Below, piece by piece: positions 36,057 to 44,830 of a stretch of 64,000 nt of DNA; the stretch's first letter is position 1, and every line of letters begins with the position of its first letter. The DNA is from Arminella tubonensis (lineage in GTDB: Bacteria > Pseudomonadota > Alphaproteobacteria > Rhizobiales > Rhizobiaceae), in contig NZ_PCDP01000076.1 of assembly GCF_003240585.1 (NCBI RefSeq), forward strand, positions 62,001-126,000. Reading direction: 5' to 3'. A model generated the notes under the pieces. That model did not search any database. It was given only the letters and a program-made list of their open reading frames with translations, and had not been told where the DNA came from. Made by a program: the position numbers and the translations under genes.

Positions 36057-37306
36057 GACATTGCTCCTTCTTTGTTGTCGCAATTGGCGATGCCAGCCGA
36101 GGTTGCCGTCTCGCGCATGATTGCTTCGGGTTGCCTGTGTCGCTCCGCCATGCTTCGCTCTTCGTCGGTGAGGATTTGAGCTTGCATGTAGGCGCCTAAT
36201 TGGCGTGCTCTGCGAATTACGGCGGACCCAAAGGCGAGCCTCGTATTCTCAAACTGCTCGAGAGCTGTGGGAATATCGCTAACGCTGCTGAGCGCCTCGA
36301 CCAGCGCGAGGGCATCACCCGCCGCTTTGGTCACACCCATTCCGACATGTGGCCGCGCCACAAACGCGGCGTCACCAATCAATGCAATACGGCCTTTCAA
36401 AGCCATCGTTGGTGTTTCCAGGTCTTGTATTGCCTGGATGAATGGTTGAGCCGTCTTTGCAACGACTTCGGCGAACTGTGGCGCGAGCAGCCTTTGCGCT
36501 GATCGGCGCATCTCGGCGATCAGCGCGGGGCGAATCTTGTGAGGAGGAATGGACAAGGCATGCTCGATGCCGTCGCTATCTGTCAGGAGGTCCTTCAGCA
36601 CATTTTCTTTTGCAGCAGGGCGATACCAGACGAAATTGAAGCGCCGGTGACCTGGCTCAGTGGACTCATCCTCACCGGCGACTGGGTATCCCAGCATCTG
36701 CTCGCCGGAGGGAAGAGAGAAAGAGAAATGGTTGCAGAGAGCGTCACGCGTTTCGAAAGAAAGGTCCTTCTCATCGACAAGTCCGCGCCAAGCGATATAG
36801 CCGACGTAATTGGGTGTTACATTCGGCAAGAGTTGAGCTCTCACCGTCGAGAATATGCCGTCGGCTCCGACAAGAAGATCGCCGGATACGCTGGTGCCAT
36901 CCTCGAAGTGCGCTGTGACAACGTTTTCTTCCTGACTGACGGTCTTGAGATTGAAACCATAGTTGTAAATCAAGGGAGGCAATGTCGCCTTTAGTATCGC
37001 GTAGAGTTTGCCCCAAGACGTCAGAATCTGCGGATGGGAACGCTCGCCGACTATTTTACCCGCGTCGTCAAATACACGTCGCCCGGCCACGCTGACGCCG
37101 ATTTCGGCGTTGCGGCTATCGATACCGCACGCCCTTAGGACGTCGAAGAGTTCAGGATGAGTTACAATACCCGCGCCGCGGCCTGCAAGCTCGGAGGTCA
37201 TGCGTTCATAAACCCCAACGGTCCATCCAAGGCGAACAAGGAGCTGGGCTGCAAACAATCCGCCCATCGACCCACCTATAATCACCGCGTGCTTTCGTAT
37301 GGTCAC
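36041..37306 (-). CDS. FAD-dependent aromatic monooxygenase (2,6-dihydroxypyridine hydroxylase-like)
   Basis: Class A flavoprotein hydroxylase, 421 residues. FAD-binding motifs: VIIGGSMGGLFAAQLLVRLG, then LLVGADGIFSTVR, then IALIGDAAFVARPHVGMG. The order and the GRGAGIV segment resemble 2,6-dihydroxypyridine-3-hydroxylase and 6-hydroxynicotinate monooxygenase, so hydroxylation of a small N-heteroaromatic is possible but not proven. It is followed by a coupled cupin gene. A paralogue lies at 44.8-45.9 kb on the opposite strand. Confidence 0.87.
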   Translation of the reverse strand: MTIRKHAVIIGGSMGGLFAAQLLVRLGWTVGVYERMTSELAGRGAGIVTHPELFDVLRACGIDSRNAEIGVSVAGRRVFDDAGKIVGERSHPQILTSWGKLYAILKATLPPLIYNYGFNLKTVSQEENVVTAHFEDGTSVSGDLLVGADGIFSTVRAQLLPNVTPNYVGYIAWRGLVDEKDLSFETRDALCNHFSFSLPSGEQMLGYPVAGEDESTEPGHRRFNFVWYRPAAKENVLKDLLTDSDGIEHALSIPPHKIRPALIAEMRRSAQRLLAPQFAEVVAKTAQPFIQAIQDLETPTMALKGRIALIGDAAFVARPHVGMGVTKAAGDALALVEALSSVSDIPTALEQFENTRLAFGSAVIRRARQLGAYMQAQILTDEERSMAERHRQPEAIMRETATSAGIANCDNKEGAMSWAAS

Positions 37307-37421
37307 TCCGAAATCCTCACCTTGAATTAACAGTTCTTGCGACAGACCGCCGCGATCAGAAGCGCGAAAAGTTGCAATTCTAGTCTGAGTCGACTGCCCT
37401 CATGGGCACATTGGGTCGTTG

Positions 37422-37655
37422 CTACAGCTGTTTCGAATTCGGCGCGTCGAAAAGCCTAAGGGCAACGACTGCTTCGGGTGGGTGGGCCGCCAGCGATCGC
37501 TTCACCTGTGCGCGGAAGAGTGAAGTCGGGTCGTCATTGCCGACAAGAAGAACATTGGGCGCCTCACGATAGGATGGCACACCCGCAGAACGCGAGGCGC
37601 AATTCCACAGAACGGAAACTTTCCGCCAAATTGTTCTCAGAACCGGCTTCAACAT
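37422..37655 (-). CDS. Small hypothetical protein upstream of the monooxygenase
   Basis: 77 residues, basic N-terminus, no clear signal peptide, membrane segment or known domain. The ribosome site is strong (GGAGG, 5 bases before ATG). It is the first gene of the minus-strand unit leading into the monooxygenase, 115 bases away, and is divergent from a TetR regulator. Most likely real. Confidence 0.6.
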   Translation of the reverse strand: MLKPVLRTIWRKVSVLWNCASRSAGVPSYREAPNVLLVGNDDPTSLFRAQVKRSLAAHPPEAVVALRLFDAPNSKQL

Positions 37656-37836
37656 GAAATCCTCCCAGACCTCTTATTTATCGAGTGATCAATTAGAATG
37701 CAATCTCCCATTCGTCAAGGGGGTATTTAGTCGGCAATCGCTGGGAATATCGGGTCAAACCCTTTGCTTTTTGCCAACGTGTTGATAAATTAATCGAAAC
37801 ATCTGCTGACTTTTTTAGTTGGATGGGGGAGGGGTG

Positions 37837-38466
37837 ATGAATCAGAAAGACCTTAAAAGGCGCATGTCGCCTGAAGTGCGTGAAGCCGAGATTGTTCACG
37901 GCGCCGTCGCATTTTTTGCCGAGCTTGGATTTGAAGGTCAGACCAGGGAGCTAGCCTCGCGTCTTGGTATCACCCAGCCGCTTCTGTATCGATACTTTCC
38001 AACAAAGGACGCCCTCGTTGAGCGAGTGTATCAAGAGGTTTTCATGAGCCGCTGGAATCCCTTTTGGGAAGATCTGATCAAAGATCGGAGGCGGGCGCTC
38101 AAAGACCGGTTGAGCGAATTTTATCGCGATTACTCACGTGTAATACTTACTTATGAATGGGTCCGATTATTCATGTTTTCTGGGCTTAAGGGTCTAGATT
38201 TCAATACGCGGTACCTCGATCTGCTGAAGCAAAGAGTCTTCGAATTGATCATCCGGGAGCTCAGGCATGAATATTCGCGGGAAGCAATCGAAACAGCTCC
38301 TGTGACGCAATTAGAACTAGAAGCGATCTGGGGCCTCCACGCTGCAATCTTTTATCTTGGAGTCAGGAAATTCATCTACAAGATGGCCGTCGATGACATC
38401 GATCGCGTGGTCGAGATGGAGCTCACCGTATTTATGGGTGGAATCAGCAGCACGCTGCGGCCGTAA
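37837..38466 (+). CDS. TetR-family transcriptional regulator
   Basis: 209 residues from the ATG at 37837, preceded by GGGGAGGGG; an earlier TTG is not needed. The N-terminal HTH reads EIVHGAVAFFAELGFEGQTRELASRLGITQPLLYRYFPTK. The C-terminal ligand domain is divergent. It is divergent from the small-ORF/monooxygenase/cupin unit and lies 125 bases before the molybdenum-hydroxylase genes, so it may repress either. Confidence 0.9.
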   Translation: MNQKDLKRRMSPEVREAEIVHGAVAFFAELGFEGQTRELASRLGITQPLLYRYFPTKDALVERVYQEVFMSRWNPFWEDLIKDRRRALKDRLSEFYRDYSRVILTYEWVRLFMFSGLKGLDFNTRYLDLLKQRVFELIIRELRHEYSREAIETAPVTQLELEAIWGLHAAIFYLGVRKFIYKMAVDDIDRVVEMELTVFMGGISSTLRP

Positions 38467-38590
38467 CCATCGTTCGCGCCTGCCGCCTCCGTTGGCAGGG
38501 TTCGCGTCCAAATTCAGGCTATTCGGACAAGAAGATTCATCGCACCCGAAATAGTCTCGTCATGAACTTCCGCTGGTCAGGTTCCAGAAA

Positions 38591-39889
38591 ATGCACGTTT
38601 CGAGAAGGGCTTTAGTTAGGGCGATCAGTGGCGTGTCTGTGCTTGCCGTCGTGGGCTTGGCTGCGGCCGTGTGGTTCGTTTACGAGCCAGAGATCGCACC
38701 AATCGCCAGACCTGACAAGGCAAGCTTTGATGAGGCTGTTGTCAAGCGCGGTGAACAACTTGCGACGGTGGGTGACTGCATCGTCTGCCATACCGCCGAT
38801 GGCGGCAAGCCATTTGCCGGGTCAAGACCGTTGCCAACGCCTTTTGGCACCTTATACTCCGGCAACATCACGCCGGATGAAGCGACCGGCATAGGGCATT
38901 GGTCGGAGACAGCATTTGATCGTGCCATGAAGCAGGGCGTGGCCCGCGACGGCTCGAACCTTTACCCAGCCTTACCCTATGAGCACTTCACCCATGTTAC
39001 CGATGACGACCTGCATGCGGTCTACGCGTTCCTGATGACGAGAGAGGCCGTTTCCTTAACAGCACCCGCCAATAAGCTAATCCCCGGTCTAGGGTTCCGC
39101 CCACTTCTTGCAGGCTGGAAACTATTGTTTCTCCACGAGACAAGCGTTCAACCCGATCCATCTCAAAATGCCGAATGGAACCGCGGCAAATATCTAGTTG
39201 AGGGACTCGCCCATTGCGGTGGATGCCACACTCCGAGAAACGTCGCGGGCGGGGAAGAGCTTGGCAGCGAATTCGAGGGTGGCGTGGCGGAAGGTTGGGT
39301 TGCCCCTGCCTTGACTGCAAGAAATCCGTCTGCATCAACCTGGACCCAAGCTTCACTTTTCAACTATCTGAAGACAGGGTCTGACGAGAACCATAGTGCG
39401 GCGGCAGGCCCAATGGCAGCTGTGACAGAGGGCTTGTCTCGCTTGAATGATCCGGATGTAAAAGCAATCTCAGTTTACATCGCCTACAAGATGCATGAAG
39501 GCGAGCCGTCGGTGATCTCGGACCCGTCGACAATCGACAACGCAACGCAGGCCGCGAACGAAAACTCAGTTGGGGCGCACCTCTTCCAAGGTGCATGCGC
39601 GGGCTGTCACGGAATTGGAGCGCCAATGGCGGACCAGGCCCGCGCTTCCCTTTCGACCGTTACGGACCTTAAGCTAAACGATCCGACCAACGCAGCGATG
39701 GCTATTCTTCAAGGCGTGTCGGCGCCGTCTGGTAAAGGGCCCTATATGCCGCCCTTCGCCGGAAACCTGACGGATAAGGAGATCGTCGAGCTGCTGGCCT
39801 ACGTTCGATCACGTTTTACCGCATCCCCGGCTTGGACGAAGCTGGAATCATCCGTGACTTCAGCGCGGCGGGAGGCACAAGCGCAATGA
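38591..39889 (+). CDS. Three-haem membrane-anchored cytochrome c subunit
   Basis: Periplasmic electron carrier of the molybdenum hydroxylase encoded by the next two genes. 432 residues with an N-terminal membrane anchor (about 12-31) and three CxxCH haem sites: Cys63-His67 (CIVCH), Cys209-His213 (CGGCH) and Cys336-His340 (CAGCH). The layout is that of alcohol or aldehyde dehydrogenase cytochromes of acetic acid bacteria. It overlaps the 2Fe-2S gene by ATGA. Electrons from substrate probably pass through it to quinone or a terminal oxidase. Confidence 0.92.
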   Translation: MHVSRRALVRAISGVSVLAVVGLAAAVWFVYEPEIAPIARPDKASFDEAVVKRGEQLATVGDCIVCHTADGGKPFAGSRPLPTPFGTLYSGNITPDEATGIGHWSETAFDRAMKQGVARDGSNLYPALPYEHFTHVTDDDLHAVYAFLMTREAVSLTAPANKLIPGLGFRPLLAGWKLLFLHETSVQPDPSQNAEWNRGKYLVEGLAHCGGCHTPRNVAGGEELGSEFEGGVAEGWVAPALTARNPSASTWTQASLFNYLKTGSDENHSAAAGPMAAVTEGLSRLNDPDVKAISVYIAYKMHEGEPSVISDPSTIDNATQAANENSVGAHLFQGACAGCHGIGAPMADQARASLSTVTDLKLNDPTNAAMAILQGVSAPSGKGPYMPPFAGNLTDKEIVELLAYVRSRFTASPAWTKLESSVTSARREAQAQ

Positions 39890-40374
39890 CAACATCGCTA
39901 AACATAAATGGCGTGAACCGTACCGTTGACGCAGATGCCGATACGCCACTGCTATATATCCTGCGTGACAATCTCGAGCTTAACGGAGCAAAATACGGCT
40001 GCGGCCTCGGCCAATGCGGTGCCTGCACGGTTATAATCGATGGTACCGCGGTGTTCTCGTGCCTAACGCCTCTTGGAGCGGTGGGAGACAGGCATGTCCG
40101 CACAATTGAGGGATTAGGAACAGAGGAATCACCAAACGCTGTGCAGAAAGCGTTCCAAGACGAACAGGCTGCGCAATGTGGCTACTGTATTGCGGGCATG
40201 ATCATGCGGGCTCAGTCATTGCTGGACGTGAACTCCGCTCCTACCGACGAAGAAATCCGTTTCCATATGCAGCCCAATTTATGCCGATGCGGTACGCATG
40301 CTCGAATCTTGCGTGCCATACGCCGGGCTAGCGACGCGATCATCGCCAACCGTCCCCTGGCAGGTGTCGAATGA
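39886..40374 (+). CDS. 2Fe-2S subunit of a xanthine-oxidase-family hydroxylase
   Basis: 162 residues, CoxS/IorA type. The plant-type cluster uses Cys39, Cys44, Cys47 and Cys59 (YGCGLGQCGACTV); the C-terminal helical cluster uses Cys98, Cys101, Cys133 and Cys135 (QCGYC, LCRCG). It has no Tat signal of its own, so it probably rides out with the Tat-bearing Mo subunit. Both junctions with neighbours are ATGA overlaps. The start at 39886 is that overlap. Confidence 0.94.
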   Translation: MTTSLNINGVNRTVDADADTPLLYILRDNLELNGAKYGCGLGQCGACTVIIDGTAVFSCLTPLGAVGDRHVRTIEGLGTEESPNAVQKAFQDEQAAQCGYCIAGMIMRAQSLLDVNSAPTDEEIRFHMQPNLCRCGTHARILRAIRRASDAIIANRPLAGVE

Positions 40375-42629
40375 GTGCGTCCTCGAGGCAACTACTCTCA
40401 CGGCGGTCGTTTTTGGCATCGAGCGGAATAGTAGTCGCGTTTTCGTTGGTTTCGCCCGCGTTCGCGCAATTGGCTGGCGGAGGTGAAGGCGGAGCCGGTC
40501 CACCCGTCATCGCCCCGCAGCTTCTAGGCAGCCTTAAATCGTATCCCTACCTGGACTCGTGGATCCAGATCGATAGCACGGGCCATGCGACAGTCTTTAC
40601 TGGAAAGGCAGAGTTGGGCCAGGGCATAAAGACCGCGCTTTTACAGGTCGCTGCCGAAGAGTTGGATATGAGACCCGAGCACGTGAGGCTGGTGACTGTC
40701 GACACGGCGAGAACGCCTGATGAGGGTCTTACGGCAGGTAGTCATTCGATGCAGGACAGTGGAACCGCCATACGGAACGCCTCCGCCAATGTTCGGATGC
40801 TGCTGACACAGAACGCTGCATCAAGACTTAACGTGGCGATGGACCAGGTTGAGACACTGGGCAACGGAACAATTCGAGCGTCGGACGGACGGAGTCTCAC
40901 TTACGGGGAGATCGCGGCGGGCCTGTCTCTTCACGTTGAAGCTGTCCAGAACGCACCGCTGCGAAAGAAAGTCCAGTTCCGCACCATGGGAACCGACCTT
41001 CCGCGGGTCGACATCCCAGCAAAGACAACCGGTGGGCAGGCTTTTATCCAAGACATGCGTCTCCCAGATATGCTTTTTGCGCGGGTCGTTCGTGGACCAA
41101 GTCAAGGCACGCGCCTGCAGCTGCCGCCAACAGCGGAGATCGAAAAACTTCCCGGCATTTTCAAATTCGTAGAAGATGGAAACTTTCACGCCATTGTCGC
41201 TGAAAAGGAGTGGGATGCAATCCGGCTTATGCGACAGCTGCAGGCATCGCCTTACGACAGACCAGGCCCGCCATTTCCGACAGGCTCCGTGACGGAAACT
41301 TTGAAATCCTTGCCAGCGGTCGACATTGTCATTCTTGACGTCCACAGACCCGTCCCGCCAGCGGTAAAAACCGTCTCCGCCCGGTACACCCGGCAGTGGA
41401 TTAGTCATGGATCGATCGGGCCGTCCTGTGCTGTTGCCTGGTTGAAAGATGACCTGCTTACCATTTGGACGCATAGCCAAGGAACGTTTGACGTTCGCCG
41501 GGTGGCAGCCGATCTGTTGAGGCGTCCAATTGAGAAAATCAGGGCTATTCATGTTGAGGGCTCTGGCTGCTACGGCCAGAACGGTGCCGACGATGTGGCG
41601 GCCGAGGCAGCATTCATCGCAATGGCTGTTCCCGGACGGCCAGTAAAATTGCAATGGATGCGGGAGCAGGAGTTCGGATGGGAGCCGCTTGGTCCAGGCA
41701 TGGTAACAGAACTCGAGGCCGGTCTGGACGCAAATAATCATATCGTCCTATGGAAACATGATGTGTGGAGCAATCCGCACAACAACCGGCCGACCAATGC
41801 AGGCGGCGTCCTCATTGGCAACGAGGTCATTCCGTCGTTTCCCATCCCGGTGGGTCGCCCGATACCGATGCCAGAAGGTGACGGCAGTCGAAACTCCAAC
41901 CCGCTTTATGACCTGCCGAGCATGGATGTGCTCTACCACTTCATCAAGGACATGCCGATAAGGGTGTCAGCGTTGCGCTCGTTGGGAGCCCATCTGAATG
42001 TGTTTTCGATCGAGAGCATGTTTGACGAACTGGCACGTGTTGGCGGCGTCGATCCGCTCGACCTAAGAATGAACCACATGGTCGACGATCGTGCCCGGCG
42101 GGTAATGGAGACTGCGGCGACAGCATTTGGATGGAGGCAGCGTCAACGCAAGGGGCCGATGCACGGCTACGGGATGGCGTTCGCACGCTACAAAAATCTT
42201 GGGGCGTATTGTGCCGTCTGTCTTGAACTTGACGTAGACCCGAACACCGGCCTCATCAGCGTGCAACGAGTTCAGGCGGCGGTCGATTGCGGGGAGATTG
42301 TCAATCCCAACGGGGTTCAAAACCAAGTCGAGGGCGCCATCATACAATCGCTGAGTTGGTGCACGCGAGAAGCGGCGACCAATAATGATACGCTTCGCAC
42401 TTCGTTTGATTGGAGCGAATACCCGATACTGCGGTTTCGCGACATTCCGGAGAACATCAACGTTATAGTGGTCGAGCAACCGGGGCTGCCCTTTCTTGGC
42501 GTGGCTGAATGTGGGCAAGGTCCGACGTCCGCAGCTGTGGCCAATGCGGTGGCCGATGCTACCGGCGTACGCTTTCGAGATATGCCGCTGACCCCGGAAA
42601 AGGTCCGTGCGGCCGTCATAACTCTCTAG
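40371..42629 (+). CDS. Molybdenum-binding subunit, isoquinoline 1-oxidoreductase/aldehyde dehydrogenase type
   Basis: Catalytic subunit, 752 residues, folded in the cytoplasm and exported by Tat: the N-terminus has LLSRRSFLASSG, a hydrophobic stretch and AFA-Q. Family features: TGKAELGQGIKTAL, ARVVRGPSQGT, GRPVKLQWMREQEFG and the catalytic Glu in LGVAECGQGP near the end. It lacks an FAD subunit partner; a cytochrome c takes that place, as in periplasmic members. Substrate could be an N-heterocycle or an aldehyde. Its 3' end overlaps the LysR gene by 4 bases. Confidence 0.92.
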   Translation: MSASSRQLLSRRSFLASSGIVVAFSLVSPAFAQLAGGGEGGAGPPVIAPQLLGSLKSYPYLDSWIQIDSTGHATVFTGKAELGQGIKTALLQVAAEELDMRPEHVRLVTVDTARTPDEGLTAGSHSMQDSGTAIRNASANVRMLLTQNAASRLNVAMDQVETLGNGTIRASDGRSLTYGEIAAGLSLHVEAVQNAPLRKKVQFRTMGTDLPRVDIPAKTTGGQAFIQDMRLPDMLFARVVRGPSQGTRLQLPPTAEIEKLPGIFKFVEDGNFHAIVAEKEWDAIRLMRQLQASPYDRPGPPFPTGSVTETLKSLPAVDIVILDVHRPVPPAVKTVSARYTRQWISHGSIGPSCAVAWLKDDLLTIWTHSQGTFDVRRVAADLLRRPIEKIRAIHVEGSGCYGQNGADDVAAEAAFIAMAVPGRPVKLQWMREQEFGWEPLGPGMVTELEAGLDANNHIVLWKHDVWSNPHNNRPTNAGGVLIGNEVIPSFPIPVGRPIPMPEGDGSRNSNPLYDLPSMDVLYHFIKDMPIRVSALRSLGAHLNVFSIESMFDELARVGGVDPLDLRMNHMVDDRARRVMETAATAFGWRQRQRKGPMHGYGMAFARYKNLGAYCAVCLELDVDPNTGLISVQRVQAAVDCGEIVNPNGVQNQVEGAIIQSLSWCTREAATNNDTLRTSFDWSEYPILRFRDIPENINVIVVEQPGLPFLGVAECGQGPTSAAVANAVADATGVRFRDMPLTPEKVRAAVITL

Positions 42630-43519
42630 TCGTTATCGAAGCCCGGGTCGGCCAGTAGCGATCTCAGGGCTGCTATGAAAACGCGAACTTTGGGCAAGAC
42701 CAAACGACTGGTGGGATAAACAGCCCAGATGGCAATCGTCTCAGGAGCTGCATCTTCAAGTTGAATGCGAACCAGTCGACCTCGATTGGTGTCTTGAGAA
42801 ACATTCCAGTTGGAGAGTAGGGCAATCCCCCCTCCTGCCAAGCAGGCCGCGTGGCATCCAGCGATACTGGTCGAAGAAAATCGTGAGCCGAGACGAACAT
42901 GGATTTCCGTGTTCGCTCTCATAAAGGTCCAATGCGTAACGCCACTTATAGGAAGGCAATCATGCTTGACCAGATCTTCAATCGTTTTTGGAGGCGGCCT
43001 TCCTTCCAGGTAACCCGGCGAGGCCACCAAGCTTCTGGGATTGGCAGCCAGTTTTTGCGCAATCAAGCTACTGTCCTTCAGGCGAGCAATTCGGATCGCG
43101 AGATCGGAACCGGTAGAAATAAGGTCCGGCAGGTGATCGCTCAAATCCAACGAAATCCGAAGTTCGGGATTGTCTTCGAGCAAACGCGGAATGAGTGGCG
43201 CGACAAGCTTGAGGCCGAAAGAAACCGGAACAGAAACTCGCAACAGACCTGCAGCGCCAGTACCTTCGGCTCGAAGCAGCGTTCGGGCTTCCTGTTCGTT
43301 ATCCATCAAAGCTTGAGCGAAAGGCAGGAATGTCTCGCCTTCCGAAGTCAGGGCAAGCGAGCGCGTCGTCCGATGCAGCAGCCTGACCCCAAGTGTTGTC
43401 TCAAGAGAAGCCAAACGCCTAGTCGCAAGCATTGGCGAAATGCCGAGCCTGCGAGCCGCCTCCGAGAGGCTCCCCGCAGTGACCGCGCTCACGTAAACAG
43501 CGACGTCTTCCGTATTCAT
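42626..43519 (-). CDS. LysR-family transcriptional regulator
   Basis: 297 residues. The N-terminal winged helix-turn-helix reads AVTAGSLSEAARRLGISPMLATRRLASLE, with a substrate-binding domain following. It is divergent from an MFS transporter across 100 bases holding dyads, so that gene is its most likely target. It is also convergent, with a 4-base overlap, to the molybdenum hydroxylase. Confidence 0.92.
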   Translation of the reverse strand: MNTEDVAVYVSAVTAGSLSEAARRLGISPMLATRRLASLETTLGVRLLHRTTRSLALTSEGETFLPFAQALMDNEQEARTLLRAEGTGAAGLLRVSVPVSFGLKLVAPLIPRLLEDNPELRISLDLSDHLPDLISTGSDLAIRIARLKDSSLIAQKLAANPRSLVASPGYLEGRPPPKTIEDLVKHDCLPISGVTHWTFMRANTEIHVRLGSRFSSTSIAGCHAACLAGGGIALLSNWNVSQDTNRGRLVRIQLEDAAPETIAIWAVYPTSRLVLPKVRVFIAALRSLLADPGFDND

Positions 43520-43521
43520 TA

Positions 43522-43557
43522 TATCGAATTCCGATATTCCGGTTGATCGAATTCGAA
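43522..43557. promoter_or_regulatory. Dyads in the LysR/MFS divergent region
   Basis: ATATCG-AATTC-CGATAT at 43522-43538 starts two bases upstream of the LysR start codon, and TCGAATTCGA follows at 43548-43557. CGATAT recurs at about 43574. A LysR binding region is likely; the exact box cannot be told. Confidence 0.5.
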
Positions 43558-43619
43558 GACTAAAACTCTTTTCGATATAAATCTACATTGACGCTACATT
43601 GGCTAGAGAGGTTTGAACC

Positions 43620-44819
43620 ATGAGAATGTCAGAGACTAATTCGCACCAGGGTGTAGGTAGAACAGCACTTCTCGCGATGGCTACGGCAAGTGGGATAGCG
43701 GTCGCCAATATCTACTACAATCAACCGCTTCTGGGAATTATAGAGGCTGAGTTCCCCGGCCAGTCTGCCACCGGTCTCATCCCGACCGCCACGCAGCTTG
43801 GCTATGCGCTGGGATTGCTGTTTCTGCTACCCCTTGGGGACATCATCCATCGCCGTAAGCTAATCATTGGGCAGTTTGTGGTTCTCGCCGTTGCGCTGGC
43901 ATTGGCCGCCATCGCTCCGACCGCCTGGCTGCTTGTGCTCAGTTCTCTCGTTGTCGGCGCATGTTCAACAGTCGCGCAACAGATTGTGCCGTTCGCAGCT
44001 TCACTGGCTCCCCCAGAAAAGCGCGGTGCGACCATCGGCACAGTCATGGCCGGTGTCTTATCGGGAATTCTCTTTAGCAGAACTCTCTCTGGTTTCGTCG
44101 GAGAACACGCTGGCTGGCGCGAAATGTTCTGGATTGGCGTGCCATTGGCATTGGTCGCCTCTGCGATGATGTTTGTAACGCTTCCAAACCATCGTGCCGC
44201 GTCCAAGATGAGATACACGGCCGCAATCAAATCACTTGCTCATTTGTGGAAGCGCGAGCCGTCGCTGAGAGTTGCAACTTTTGTGCAGGCTGCTCTATTC
44301 GCGTCTTTCACGACGTTCTGGACGATCTTAGCTCTCTATTTGCAAGGTCCGCATTTCAACCTTGGTGCTGACGTTGCCGGTCTTTTTGGCATAGTAGGTG
44401 CTGTAGGGGTGTTTGCAGCACCAATAGCGGGTCGCATTGCCGATACGCGAGGTCCACATTTCGTCGTATGGCTTGGTGCATTTGTGACCTTGGTGTCGTG
44501 GGTAATATTCGGAGCATGGACGTCGATAGCAGCCTTGGTTATCGGCGTGATTGTGCTGGACTTTGGAATTCAAAGTGCGTTGGTTTCCAATCAGCACATT
44601 ATCTACGCTCTTGAACCAGAGGCACGTAGCAGGCTCAACACCATATTTATGACCGGCATGTTTCTTGGCGGTGCGATTGGTTCGGCCATCGCGACCTTTG
44701 CGTGGGGCTACGGGGCCTGGTCGGCAGTGAGTATCGTCGGCGCATTGTTGGCAGTTGTTGCACTGTGCGTCAGGGCGGCCGATTTCCGGTCCCGCCGCGT
44801 TGGCTCAAAGTCATACTAG
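43620..44819 (+). CDS. MFS transporter, DHA1 family
   Basis: 399 residues, about 12 helices. Opening GRTALLAMATASGIAVANIYYNQPLLGII is typical of the MFS group often annotated as arabinose-efflux-like or YfcJ/YtbD-like. The loop between helices 2 and 3 reads GDIIHRRKLIIGQ. AGAGAGG lies before the ATG. Divergent from LysR and followed after 11 bases by the FAD monooxygenase, with which it is probably co-transcribed. Confidence 0.9.
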   Translation: MRMSETNSHQGVGRTALLAMATASGIAVANIYYNQPLLGIIEAEFPGQSATGLIPTATQLGYALGLLFLLPLGDIIHRRKLIIGQFVVLAVALALAAIAPTAWLLVLSSLVVGACSTVAQQIVPFAASLAPPEKRGATIGTVMAGVLSGILFSRTLSGFVGEHAGWREMFWIGVPLALVASAMMFVTLPNHRAASKMRYTAAIKSLAHLWKREPSLRVATFVQAALFASFTTFWTILALYLQGPHFNLGADVAGLFGIVGAVGVFAAPIAGRIADTRGPHFVVWLGAFVTLVSWVIFGAWTSIAALVIGVIVLDFGIQSALVSNQHIIYALEPEARSRLNTIFMTGMFLGGAIGSAIATFAWGYGAWSAVSIVGALLAVVALCVRAADFRSRRVGSKSY

Positions 44820-44830
44820 GGGGAAGAGCC

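Noticed and set aside
40821..41741. 306-codon minus-strand frame
   Set aside because: Lies wholly inside the molybdenum subunit gene, whose translation matches its family along the full length.
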